Origin: Agrobacterium salinitolerans
GTDB lineage: Bacteria > Pseudomonadota > Alphaproteobacteria > Rhizobiales > Rhizobiaceae
Length of the DNA: 64,000 bases
Assembly: GCF_002008225.1 (NCBI RefSeq)
Contig: NZ_MRDH01000002.1
Coordinates: 186,001-250,000, forward strand
Reading direction: 5' to 3'
Below are positions 33,093-41,459 of the stretch, piece by piece. The position numbers were made by a program, and so were the translations under genes. The notes under the pieces are model-generated. The model saw nothing but the letters and a program-made list of their open reading frames with translations, was not told the origin of the DNA and ran no database searches. How positions within the stretch are numbered: the first letter of the stretch is position 1; the number at the start of each line of letters is the position of its first letter.

Positions 33093-33551
33093 TCACGTCT
33101 TGTAGGTCAGCACCGTCAGATCGTGTTTGCCGACGCCACGTTCCAGAACGGTCCAGCCGCAGTTGACATAATAGTCTTCGAGTCCCCGCTGGCAGCAGAG
33201 ATAGCTGGTCTCGTGGCCAAGTTCGGCCGCCCTTTGCGTCGCGGCCTGCAACAAGGCTCGCGCCACGCCCGAGCGCCGACGGTCTTCTTCCACCCACAGG
33301 GCTGCGACCCAGGGCAGATATTGCGGACGCTCTTCCAGGTCGCAATGAATGAGGAAGGAGGAGCCGACATAATCGCCGCCGTCATGGGCGACAAAGCCGG
33401 TGGGCAGCGCATGGGGGTTGGTCATGCCCTTCAGGTGCTCGGCGACGTCGCCCACCTGCAGGCCGCTATCCTGCCACCAGGCCGTCCAGACCCTTTCTGC
33501 TATGATGGGTCCATGCGACTGGCAGTCGCGATAGTCGGAAATGCTGTACAA
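33093..33551 (-). CDS. GNAT-family N-acetyltransferase
   Basis: A 152-residue acetyltransferase. The acetyl-CoA site is LPWVAALWVEEDRRRSGVAR, with the R-R-x-G-V-A variant of the Q/RxxGxG/A motif A, and the C-terminal YLCCQRGLEDYYVNCGWTV is the usual motif B. The TTG start has GGGAGA five bases upstream. It is in a row of small same-strand enzymes; acceptor unknown. Confidence 0.85.
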   Translation of the reverse strand: MYSISDYRDCQSHGPIIAERVWTAWWQDSGLQVGDVAEHLKGMTNPHALPTGFVAHDGGDYVGSSFLIHCDLEERPQYLPWVAALWVEEDRRRSGVARALLQAATQRAAELGHETSYLCCQRGLEDYYVNCGWTVLERGVGKHDLTVLTYKT

Positions 33552-33668
33552 TGCCGTCTCCCGGCCGACTTTCCTCCCGCGGGTGGAAGCCGGATCATGC
33601 TTTCAAATCGATGCGGGGATTAAACCGGGTGGGACGGCGTTTCGCAACCGCCAACTTGTCGCGTCGGA

Positions 33669-34265
33669 TCAGAGTTTCGTTGCCGTCACATGCAGCCATG
33701 CGGTCGGGAGCTGGTCGTAACCGCTGCCCTGCCTTGCCTCGATCTCCACCGTCGCCCAGCCAAACTGGCCGTAAACGTCTTCAAGCCAGGGCTTCGAAGG
33801 GTAATTGTAATAACGGCCGAACATGTCGCGGCCTTCCGCTTCTCCCGCCTTGAAGCTGGCGTAAAAAACGCCGCCCCGTTTCAGCGCGATGTGGATGCGA
33901 CCGATAATGCCCGGCAGGGCAGGGCGGGGCACATGCAGCAGGCAGGCATTGGCCCAGACGCCGTCATATCGCTCACGCTCGTCCATATCCTCGAACAGCA
34001 ATGTCCGGACAGGAATGCCGAGCCGGGCCTGCGCCGCTTTGGCGATTTCAGGCGTTCCATCGGTGGGGTGGACATCGTAACCGGCGGCCAGCATGAATTC
34101 GCTGTCCTGCCCGCCGCCGCATCCCAGTTCGAGAATGCTTGCACCCTCGTGAAGCCGCGCCAGGAATGTTTCCAGATGCGGGCGATCTGCCGCCTGCCCG
34201 CGCGAGGTATAGCCTGCGGCGTTACCCGTATAAAAGCCGATTGTATCGTCGTCCTTGGCAACCAT
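33669..34265 (-). CDS. Class I SAM-dependent methyltransferase
   Basis: A 198-residue Rossmann methyltransferase. SAM motif I is ASILELGCGGGQDSEFML, motif II is YDVHPTDGTPE, and the post-motif segment GVWANACLLHVPRPAL is typical of small-molecule methyltransferases such as tellurite-resistance-like TehB relatives. ATG 34265 is four bases after the transglutaminase-like gene stop, so it is co-transcribed with that operon. Substrate unknown. Confidence 0.85.
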   Translation of the reverse strand: MVAKDDDTIGFYTGNAAGYTSRGQAADRPHLETFLARLHEGASILELGCGGGQDSEFMLAAGYDVHPTDGTPEIAKAAQARLGIPVRTLLFEDMDERERYDGVWANACLLHVPRPALPGIIGRIHIALKRGGVFYASFKAGEAEGRDMFGRYYNYPSKPWLEDVYGQFGWATVEIEARQGSGYDQLPTAWLHVTATKL

Positions 34266-34269
34266 GGTC

Positions 34270-35091
34270 TCAGCTTTGCGACTGGCTCTGGCCCTGCGAT
34301 TGCTGCACGGTGACCGACACATTCAGGGTCTCACCGGCAGGGCCGACGCGCATACCGGATATAGGCGCGCAATCGCGGTAGCAGAGGCCGGATGCGATGC
34401 GGACGTAACGGTCATCGGGGCAGATATTGTTGGCAGCGTCGAAGCCCACCCAGCCCAGCCCCTGAAGATGAACCTCGGCCCAGGCGTGGGTGGCGGTCTG
34501 TTCCTCCACCTCTTCCATCATCAGATAACCGGAAACATAACGCGCGGGCAGGCCCATCAGCCGGGCTGCGGAAATCAGGATATGGGCATGGTCCTGGCAG
34601 ACGCCCTTGCCGGCTTCCAGCGCCGCTTCCGCCGTGGTTTCGATATCGGTCGCGCCGGGCATATACTCCACCTTGCGGTGAATATTTTCCATGAGGTCGT
34701 GCAGGCGGGCCAGCTCGCTGTCGCCGGCGCTCACCTTCACCAGTTCGCGCACCAGCTTTCCCGGTTTGGTAAGCGGCGTCTCGCGCAGGAAAAGCCAGAG
34801 CGGTGCGTTGCCGATGTGGTGTCCGAACACGCCCGCCTTGTCCTGCGTGCTCACCGTGCCGCTTGCCACGACCTTCACCCGCTTTTGCGGGCCTTCGGTT
34901 TCCACCAGCGCAACGCGGTTGCCGAAATGGTCGTCATAGGCCACTTCGACGGTGGCGCCATCGACCGAGACATCCCAGTTTTCCACCGTCTGGCCCGGGC
35001 CGGTCTGCGGCGTCAGGCGCAGCCGCTGCAACGCATAGGGCATCGGCTCGTCATAGACATATTCCGTCGTATGGGTGATTTTCAGACGCAT
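34270..35091 (-). CDS. Transglutaminase-like family protein
   Basis: A 273-residue protein with an N-terminal beta domain (LKITHTTEYVYDEPM) and a transglutaminase core. The catalytic cysteine is in GKGVCQDHAHILISAARLMG and the histidine in TATHAWAEVHLQGLGWVGFD. This protein recurs next to an alpha-E protein and a circularly permuted ATP-grasp protein in many proteobacteria, as here. It probably hydrolyses or forms an amide bond in a peptide made by the ATP-grasp partner (inference). Confidence 0.88.
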   Translation of the reverse strand: MRLKITHTTEYVYDEPMPYALQRLRLTPQTGPGQTVENWDVSVDGATVEVAYDDHFGNRVALVETEGPQKRVKVVASGTVSTQDKAGVFGHHIGNAPLWLFLRETPLTKPGKLVRELVKVSAGDSELARLHDLMENIHRKVEYMPGATDIETTAEAALEAGKGVCQDHAHILISAARLMGLPARYVSGYLMMEEVEEQTATHAWAEVHLQGLGWVGFDAANNICPDDRYVRIASGLCYRDCAPISGMRVGPAGETLNVSVTVQQSQGQSQSQS

Positions 35092-35112
35092 AAGCTGTCC
35101 CCGTCCACGCGC

Positions 35113-36054
35113 TTATTGATAGAAGCGGTAGCCTTCCGTGATTTCCTGTCCCAGTTGGCCGTTGCGGTTGACGAACCTCTCCAGAAATTCGTGCAGGCCC
35201 TCGTCCATGACCCGGGCGATGGTGGTCGCGCGCAGGCTGTCGCGAATGCTTTCCGCCGTGTCATGCGCCTTGTGCCTCTCGCTGTAATCCTCGGCTATAT
35301 GGTTGAGGTTGCTGGCGATCTTTTCATAACAATAGGCCAGCGAGCGCGGCATGCGGCCATTGAGAATGAGGAAGTCGGCAATATTGGCCGGCTTGTATTC
35401 CGCATCGTAGACCCAGCCATAGGAACGGTGCGCCGAGACCGAACGCAGGATGGATTCCCACTGCGCATTGTCCAGCGACGACCCCACATGGGCGACCGCC
35501 GGCAGCAGCACGTAATATTTGACGTCGAGAATGCGCGCCGTGTTGTCCGCCCGCTCGATGAACGTGCCAATGCGGGAGAAATTGTAAAGATCGTTGCGCA
35601 GCATCGAGCCGTGGAAGGCGCCACGCACCAGACCGGCGCGATGTTTGATGACATCGATTGTCTGCGGCAGTTCCGCGTGGTTGAGCTTGCGGCCGAGGAT
35701 ATTCTTCAGTTCGATCCAGAATTCATTGGTGGCTTCCCATGTCTCGCGCGTCAGCGCCGTGCGCACCATGCGGGCGTTGTTGCGGCCCGCCTCTATGCAG
35801 GACATGACGCTGGAAGGGTTCGATTTTTCCCGAAGCAGATAATCGATCGCATCCGCCGTCGTCACCTTCTCTTGCTTTTCGAGAAAGGCTTCGCGCACGC
35901 CCGCACTTTGCAGCACGCCATCCCAGTCCTCATCGCCGCTGCCGCTGCGCGTCAGTGAAACGCGCAGGCCCGCATCGATCAGCCGGGCGATGTTTTCAGC
36001 GCGCTCGATGTACCGGAACATCCAGTAGAGCCCGTTTGCCGTTCTGCCCAGCAT
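35113..36054 (-). CDS. Alpha-E domain protein
   Basis: A 313-residue all-helical protein of the alpha-E (DUF403) family, starting LGRTANGLYWMFRYIERAEN and containing FIERADNTARILDVKYYVLL. It always accompanies the circularly permuted ATP-grasp protein and is thought to assist it. Three bases separate it from that gene's stop and 21 from the transglutaminase gene, so the three form one operon. Confidence 0.9.
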   Translation of the reverse strand: MLGRTANGLYWMFRYIERAENIARLIDAGLRVSLTRSGSGDEDWDGVLQSAGVREAFLEKQEKVTTADAIDYLLREKSNPSSVMSCIEAGRNNARMVRTALTRETWEATNEFWIELKNILGRKLNHAELPQTIDVIKHRAGLVRGAFHGSMLRNDLYNFSRIGTFIERADNTARILDVKYYVLLPAVAHVGSSLDNAQWESILRSVSAHRSYGWVYDAEYKPANIADFLILNGRMPRSLAYCYEKIASNLNHIAEDYSERHKAHDTAESIRDSLRATTIARVMDEGLHEFLERFVNRNGQLGQEITEGYRFYQ

Positions 36055-36057
36055 GGC

Positions 36058-37491
36058 TTAATCCTCCAGTACCCAGGTATCCTTGGTGCCGCCGCCCTGG
36101 CTGGAATTGACCACCAGCGAGCCCTTTTTCAGCGCCACACGGGTCAGGCCGCCGGGAATGATCTGCACCTTGTCCGAGACGAGCACGTAGGGGCGCAGAT
36201 CGACATGGCGCGGCGCGATGCCGTTTTTCACCATGATCGGCACGGTGGAGAGCGACAGCGTCGGCTGCGCGATGTAATTCGAGGGGCGCGCCCGCAGCTT
36301 ATCGGCAAACAGTGCGCGTTCGCGTTTCGTCGCCGTGGGGCCAACCAGCATGCCGTAACCGCCCGAACCGTGGACTTCCTTGACAACCAGTTCGGCGAGG
36401 TTGTCGAGCACATATTTCAGGCTGTCGGGCTCGGAACAGCGCCAGGTCGGCACGTTTTCCAGGAGCGGCTTGCGGCCGGTATAGAACTCGACGATCTCGG
36501 GCATGTAGGAATAGATCGCCTTGTCGTCGGAAATGCCGGTGCCGGGGGCATTGGCGATGGTAATGTTGCCGGCGCGGTAGACATCCATGATGCCGGGCAC
36601 GCCGAGCGCCGAATCCGGCCGGAAGGTCAGCGGATCGAGGAAGTCGTCGTCGACGCGACGATAGAGAACATCGATTGCTTCATAACCGCGGGTGGTGCGC
36701 ATCTTTACCTTGCCGTCCATGACACGCAGGTCGGATCCTTCCACCAGCTCCACGCCCATCATGTCGGCGAGGAAGGAATGTTCGTAATAGGCGGAATTGT
36801 AGATGCCGGGGGTCAGCACCGCGACACGCGGCTTGCCGGTGCAGCCAGGCGGGGCGAGCGAGGCGAGCGACTGGCGCAGCAGATAGGGGTAATCCTCCAC
36901 CCGCCGCACGCGGTTTTCATGGAAGAGTTCCGGGAACATCTGCATCATCGTTTCGCGGTTTTCCAGCATATAGCTGACACCGGAAGGCGTGCGGGCATTG
37001 TCTTCCAGAACGTAGAACTGGTCTTCGCCGGTGCGGACAATGTCAGTGCCGACAATGTGGGTATAGACACCGCCGGGCGGGGTGAAGCCGATCATTTCCG
37101 GCAGGAACGCTTCGTTCTTCTCGATGATTTCGCGGGGAATGCGCCCGGCGCGGATGATTTCCTGTTTGTGATAGATATCGTCGAGGAAAGCATTGAGGGC
37201 GAGGACGCGTTGTTCGATGCCCTGGGCCAGTTTGCGCCACTCGCGGCCGGAGATGATGCGCGGGATGATATCGAAGGGGATCAGTTTTTCTGAACTGTCG
37301 GCATGGCCATAGACTGCGAAAGTAATACCGGTTTTTCGAAAGATGTTTTCCGCGTCTTTTGATTTCTGGATCAGGTGCGCCCTGTCCTGTCGGCTGTACC
37401 ACTCGTTATAGTTTTCATATGGGCTTCGCGGCGTGTCGTCCGCATTTATCATTTCGTCAAATGCCAACTTCGATGTCCCCTTTTTTGCCAT
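36058..37491 (-). CDS. Circularly permuted ATP-grasp protein
   Basis: A 477-residue protein of the circularly permuted ATP-grasp type 2 (DUF404/407) family. Typical parts are IPREIIEKNEAFLPEMIGF, LEDNARTPSGVSYMLENRE and VVKEVHGSGGYGMLVGP, the last being the ATP-grasp loop. Such enzymes form amide bonds through acyl phosphates. It heads the ATP-grasp / alpha-E / transglutaminase operon. The start at 37491 (AKKGTSKLAF) is preferred over a longer frame to 37518; no strong ribosome-binding site is visible. Confidence 0.88.
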   Translation of the reverse strand: MAKKGTSKLAFDEMINADDTPRSPYENYNEWYSRQDRAHLIQKSKDAENIFRKTGITFAVYGHADSSEKLIPFDIIPRIISGREWRKLAQGIEQRVLALNAFLDDIYHKQEIIRAGRIPREIIEKNEAFLPEMIGFTPPGGVYTHIVGTDIVRTGEDQFYVLEDNARTPSGVSYMLENRETMMQMFPELFHENRVRRVEDYPYLLRQSLASLAPPGCTGKPRVAVLTPGIYNSAYYEHSFLADMMGVELVEGSDLRVMDGKVKMRTTRGYEAIDVLYRRVDDDFLDPLTFRPDSALGVPGIMDVYRAGNITIANAPGTGISDDKAIYSYMPEIVEFYTGRKPLLENVPTWRCSEPDSLKYVLDNLAELVVKEVHGSGGYGMLVGPTATKRERALFADKLRARPSNYIAQPTLSLSTVPIMVKNGIAPRHVDLRPYVLVSDKVQIIPGGLTRVALKKGSLVVNSSQGGGTKDTWVLED

Positions 37492-37911
37492 TTGAATACA
37501 ACGAGAAATGCAATGCAAGAACTATGCAGGCCTCCCCGAGAAGAATTTTTGTCGCCTTAGAGTTTTAAAAAAGAAGCGTTTTTTGGGTTTCAGCCTATAA
37601 ATGCGGCATTGGCAAATTGGTTGCGCGGTGGCGAGGGGCGTAACGAGGTGGCTGTGCTGTGTACGCCCTGGGCGAATGCATAAATTTTAGTCGATCGCTT
37701 TCGGTTGAAGAATGTCGGACGTTGCATCAGAAAATCTGAAAGATGTGATCACCAAAACACCTTTGACCTTTTTTTCGGATGCGGATACCGCCTTGCTGAA
37801 TACTCAGCTCGATCACGCGCGGGTTTTGCGTCAAGTCGAAGAAGTGTCAATTCGCCGCCTGTCCTACACCGCGTTCGGTTACGGGCATCGTGCGGCACAG
37901 GGGATGTTCCC
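37492..37911 (+). other. Divergent intergenic region with an orphan reading frame
   Basis: This region separates the ATP-grasp operon from the EamA gene and should carry both promoters. A frame from ATG 37712 reads SDVASENLKDVITKTPLTFF and LLNTQLDHARVLRQVEEV before running into the EamA gene in another frame, where it becomes shadow-like. Its first 65 residues look protein-like, so it may be a gene remnant or a short unannotated gene. Confidence 0.4.
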
Positions 37912-38808
37912 ATGTCGCTCGACCGTCTGGCTCCGGCCATCTTCGTCTTTCTCTGGTCGACCGGCTGGGTCACCGCCAAATATGCGGTCTATTATACCGG
38001 ACCGCTCACCTTTCTCTGTCTGCGCTATCTGCTGGCGGGGGCGCTGCTGTGGGCGATCTGCCGCGTTTCCTCCATCCAGTGGCCTCAGCGACGTGCCGAT
38101 GTCTTCCGGGCGATCCTGTCCGGCGTCTTCCTGCACGGTCTTTATCTCGGCATGATCTGGTGGGCGATCGGGCAGGGCGTGCCGGCGGCGATCGGCGGTA
38201 TCATTGCCGGTCTGCAGCCGCTGATGACGGCGGTGGCCGCCCGTTTCATGATCGGTGAGAAAATCTCGCCCCTGCAGCGCGCCGGCCTGCTTATCGGCTT
38301 TGCCGGCATCGCCATTGCCGTGCTGCCGAAGGTCATGGCCACCGGTGCTGTCGGCCTGTCGGTGCCGCTCTACGCCGTGGCGGTCAATGTGCTGGGCATG
38401 ACGTCGGTGACCTATGGCACGCTCTACCAGAAGAAATATGTCCATGGCGGAAACATCATGGCGGTAGCCACGCTGCAATATGTCGGTGCGTTGCTGGTCA
38501 CCGTTCCCTTCGCGCTTCTGCTGGAGGATGGGCATGTGGACTGGAGCCTTGGCCTTGCCGCCACGCTTGCTTGGTCCGTGGGTGCGATCTCCATCGGCGC
38601 CGTGGCGTTGCTTCTTTATCTGATCCGGCGCGGGCAGGTCTCGCGGGCCGCCTCGCTGATCTATCTCGTGCCGCCGCTTGCCGCCGTGGAAGCCGCGCTG
38701 CTTTTCGGCGAAACGCTGACACCCGCCATGATTGCCGGCACCGTTCTGGCGGTAACGGGGGTTTATCTCGCCAATCGCAGGCCTGCCGCAGCGGTTGCGA
38801 CGCGTTAA
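37912..38808 (+). CDS. EamA-family (DMT) transporter
   Basis: A 298-residue ten-helix membrane protein with two EamA repeats. The start MSLDRLAPAIFVFLWSTGWV leads into the first repeat, and PLAAVEAALLFGETLTPAMI closes the second. ATG 37912 begins the hydrophobic domain; the open frame upstream is not protein-like. Drug/metabolite transporters of this type export amino acids or other metabolites; the substrate is not evident. Confidence 0.88.
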   Translation: MSLDRLAPAIFVFLWSTGWVTAKYAVYYTGPLTFLCLRYLLAGALLWAICRVSSIQWPQRRADVFRAILSGVFLHGLYLGMIWWAIGQGVPAAIGGIIAGLQPLMTAVAARFMIGEKISPLQRAGLLIGFAGIAIAVLPKVMATGAVGLSVPLYAVAVNVLGMTSVTYGTLYQKKYVHGGNIMAVATLQYVGALLVTVPFALLLEDGHVDWSLGLAATLAWSVGAISIGAVALLLYLIRRGQVSRAASLIYLVPPLAAVEAALLFGETLTPAMIAGTVLAVTGVYLANRRPAAAVATR

Positions 38809-38886
38809 TTACTACAACCGCATATTAGGGGTTTGTTAACCATAAAATTATACCTCTCGTTAATCCAAAGATTTGGCGGGGGTTAC

Positions 38887-39504
38887 ATGTCTATTTCACG
38901 TCGTGGTGTTCTGTTCGGATTGCCGTTGTTCCTGGCTGGCTGCGCGAATACCGGTATTGGTCAGCAGAGGCTGAATTATGCGGCAAAGCCGGAGGAGAAA
39001 TTCCCGCTTCCCGCCATGCATCTCGACAAGGTCAAGCCGGAGCTTCGTCGGCAGGAAGTCAGCTACGACACCAGACACCCGGCAGGAACGGTTGTCGTGG
39101 ATACGCCGGCGCGGCGGCTTTATTACGTTATGGGCGATGGCCGCGCCATGCGTTATGGCGTCGGTGTCGGCCGGCAGGGTCTTGCACTGAAGGGCGATGC
39201 CTATATCGGCCGCAAGGCGGAATGGCCGTCCTGGACGCCGACTGCGAACATGATGCGCCGTGATCCGCGCAATCTGAAATTCGCCGGCGGTATGGCGGGC
39301 GGCCCGAATAATCCGCTCGGCGCACGCGCGCTCTATCTCTATCGCGGCGGCAACGACACCATGTTCCGTCTGCACGGCACCAACCAGCCGCAATCCATCG
39401 GCCACGCCATGTCGAGCGGCTGCATTCGCATGCTGAACCACGACATCATCGATCTTTACAGCCGCGTGCCGGTGGGTTCGAAGGTTGTTGTCTTGCAGGC
39501 ATGA
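38887..39504 (+). CDS. L,D-transpeptidase (YkuD domain) lipoprotein
   Basis: A 205-residue periplasmic enzyme. The N-terminus SISRRGVLFGLPLFLAGC has a lipobox (FLAG-C). The YkuD core starts at VVVDTPARRLYYVMGDG and ends with the catalytic motif MFRLHGTNQPQSIGHAMSSG followed by CIRML: His, Ser-x-Gly-Cys. These enzymes make 3-3 peptidoglycan cross-links, which are abundant in Rhizobiales, or attach proteins to the wall. It is followed by a short terminator. Confidence 0.9.
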   Translation: MSISRRGVLFGLPLFLAGCANTGIGQQRLNYAAKPEEKFPLPAMHLDKVKPELRRQEVSYDTRHPAGTVVVDTPARRLYYVMGDGRAMRYGVGVGRQGLALKGDAYIGRKAEWPSWTPTANMMRRDPRNLKFAGGMAGGPNNPLGARALYLYRGGNDTMFRLHGTNQPQSIGHAMSSGCIRMLNHDIIDLYSRVPVGSKVVVLQA

Positions 39505-39509
39505 GGAAG

Positions 39510-39529
39510 AGGCGGATTTTTCCGCCTTT
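39510..39529 (+). terminator. Terminator after the L,D-transpeptidase gene
   Basis: Arms AGGCGGA and TCCGCCT with a TTTT loop begin five bases after the stop and are followed by TT. The trailing T-run is short. Confidence 0.5.
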
Positions 39530-39740
39530 GGCACGCCAGAAAATGCCTGTATCCTTGAGTTGATTTTTTTTGGCAAAAGGTCAATTTTGCGCTTGAAAAT
39601 CAACCATGTGTAGAATGCCTCCCTTTCTGTATTTAAGGGAGTTCTGCTATATCGGAAACGTGATTTCCGGTGTCAGAGACGTGTATCCATAAAGGCGTAA
39701 ATGCACTGTATCGAGCGCGGCACCACTTCAACGGGGACAC

Positions 39741-40136
39741 ATGACCATGGCAACTTTCGACTCTCTCTCCCGCTATCGCCCGCAAGCGCTCGGGGCGCTG
39801 CGCATCATGACGGCGCTACTTTTCATTTCGCATGGAACGCAGAAGCTGTTCGGTTTTCCGGCATCGCAGATGGAAGGCTCCCTGCCGACAATGCTGCTCG
39901 TGGCGGCGCTTCTGGAATTCGTCGGCGGCGTTCTCGTGCTGATCGGCCTGTTCACGCGTCCGGTCGCCTTTATCCTGTCCGGTCAGATGGCCGTTGCCTA
40001 TTTCATCGCGCATGGACCGAAGAGCTTCTTCCCGGCCCTGAACGGTGGCGACGCCGCCATTCTGTTCTGCTTCATCTTCCTCTATCTGTTCGTTGCCGGT
40101 CCAGGCGCTTTCTCTGTGGATGAGCGCCGCGCCTGA
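39741..40136 (+). CDS. DoxX-family membrane protein
   Basis: A 131-residue, four-helix membrane protein. The DoxX signature is LRIMTALLFISHGTQKLFGF followed by LLVAALLEFVGGVLVLIGLF and the end AFSVDERR. Bacterial DoxX proteins are often linked to thiosulphate or redox stress, but most are uncharacterised. A GGGGA site precedes the ATG. It stands alone and is closed by a strong terminator. Confidence 0.9.
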   Translation: MTMATFDSLSRYRPQALGALRIMTALLFISHGTQKLFGFPASQMEGSLPTMLLVAALLEFVGGVLVLIGLFTRPVAFILSGQMAVAYFIAHGPKSFFPALNGGDAAILFCFIFLYLFVAGPGAFSVDERRA

Positions 40137-40165
40137 TTGGCCGAGATGGTCACTGATCTTTATCG

Positions 40166-40199
40166 AGGCCCCGCATGGCTGGAGCCATGCGGGGCCTTG
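40166..40199 (+). terminator. Strong hairpin after doxX
   Basis: A perfect 14-bp stem (AGGCCCCGCATGGC and its complement) with a TGGA loop lies 30 bases after the doxX stop. The trailing T-run is short (TTGT). Confidence 0.7.
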
Positions 40200-40297
40200 T
40201 GTCTTGAAGTGGCAGAAACTTCGGCCGTCGCCGAAGCATTGGCGCGTGTTTTCGGGTTAGCAACGGTTCATCCTGAACGACGTTGGAAGATCGATCC

Positions 40298-41206
40298 GTG
40301 ACCCCTCAGAACACCATAGCCCGTGAATTGCTGTTTCTCGCCTTGCTGTCCACGCTGTGGGCCGCATCCTATACTTTCATCAAGATCGGGGTGGAGACGA
40401 TACCGCCGATCACCTTCATCGCGTCGCGTACGATGATAGCCGGTCTGCTGCTTTTTGCGGTGATCCGCCTGCGCGGGCTGCGTCTGCCCACGGATTTGGC
40501 GACGTGGCGGCTGTTTTTCATTCAGGCCTGCATCAACAGCGTTCTGCCCTTCACATTAATCGCCTGGGCGGAACAGAGCATCGATGCCGGGCTTGCCGTC
40601 ATTCTCAATGCAACGACGCCGATCTTCACCTTTCTTCTCACCGCGCTGGTCATCCGGCACGAGGCGGTCAGCGGGCGCAAGCTGTTCGGCACCATTGCCG
40701 GCATGACGGGCGTTTGCCTCATCATCGGTATGGAAGCGCTTGATGGAGCGGGCGAGGCGATATGGAGCCAGCTTGCCGTGCTGACGGCGGCTTTTTCCTA
40801 TGCCTGTGCGGCCATTTTCAGTAAAAATTTCAAAGGGCTAGATCCGATCATGCCGGCCGCCGGCTCACTCATCTGCGGTGCTGTCCTGCTGTTGCCCGTG
40901 AGCCTGATCGTTGACCGACCCTGGACATTGTCACCTTCGGCGGCTTCACTGATGGCACTTGTGTGCCTCGGCGTCTTTTCCACCGCGCTCGCCTTCATGA
41001 TCTATTTCCGGCTGATGCAGACGCTCGGTTCGGTCGGCACCACCTCGCAGGCCTATCTCCGGGTGCCGGTGGGTGTCGCGATTGGCATGGCATTTCTCGG
41101 CGAGGTGCCGACCCCGGTCATGTGGGTGGGGCTCGTCTGCGTCATCGCCGGCGTGTTGGCCATGACCTTGCCGTCACGACGCCGGGCGGTTGGGCAGGGC
41201 GGTTGA
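40298..41206 (+). CDS. EamA-family (DMT) transporter
   Basis: A 302-residue ten-helix protein with two EamA repeats. Helix 1 carries LALLSTLWAASYTFIKIGVE and the second repeat ends LRVPVGVAIGMAFLGEVPTP. GTG 40298 has GGAAGA seven bases upstream and is preferred to TTG 40283. It resembles RhtA/YdcZ-like metabolite exporters. Substrate unknown. Confidence 0.87.
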   Translation: MTPQNTIARELLFLALLSTLWAASYTFIKIGVETIPPITFIASRTMIAGLLLFAVIRLRGLRLPTDLATWRLFFIQACINSVLPFTLIAWAEQSIDAGLAVILNATTPIFTFLLTALVIRHEAVSGRKLFGTIAGMTGVCLIIGMEALDGAGEAIWSQLAVLTAAFSYACAAIFSKNFKGLDPIMPAAGSLICGAVLLLPVSLIVDRPWTLSPSAASLMALVCLGVFSTALAFMIYFRLMQTLGSVGTTSQAYLRVPVGVAIGMAFLGEVPTPVMWVGLVCVIAGVLAMTLPSRRRAVGQGG

Positions 41207-41218
41207 GGCAAAGAAAAG

Positions 41219-41243
41219 CCCCGCAAAGCCTGGGCTTGCGGGG
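41219..41243. terminator. Bidirectional terminator between EamA and helicase genes
   Basis: Arms CCCCGCAA and TTGCGGGG enclose a nine-base loop. Pyrimidine-rich tracts flank it; the minus-strand side (CTTTTCTTT) is the better T-run and would serve the convergent helicase gene. Confidence 0.6.
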
Positions 41244-41287
41244 TGAAATTTAAAAGCGCCTGGGTGCACGACAACCGCATGTAGACC

Positions 41288-41428
41288 GAGCGGGTGCCGC
41301 TTGTTTCTTCTCCCCGAGGGGGAGAAGTCCGCGGCAGCGGGATGAGGGGGCGCCCCTCGCCGGATTTCGGAGAGCTTGCCCCCTCATCCGACCCTTCGGG
41401 CCACCTTCTCCCCGGCGGGGAGAAGAAA
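41288..41428. repeat. RIME-like palindromic intergenic repeat, copy 1
   Basis: The element is bounded by inverted TTTCTTCTCCCC and GGGGAGAAGAAA ends, with internal GGGATGAGGGGGC and GCCCCCTCATCC arms. A second copy in opposite orientation lies at 58428-58589 with similar outer flanks (GAGCGGGTGCC-type). This resembles the rhizobial intergenic mosaic elements. Confidence 0.75.
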
Positions 41429-41459
41429 GGCGCGGCAGCGCCGAGCGCCTCAGGCCGAC

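Noticed and set aside
34255..35958. 567-codon plus-strand frame over the transglutaminase and alpha-E genes
   Set aside because: The opposite strand carries two recognised families; this frame is a codon-bias shadow.
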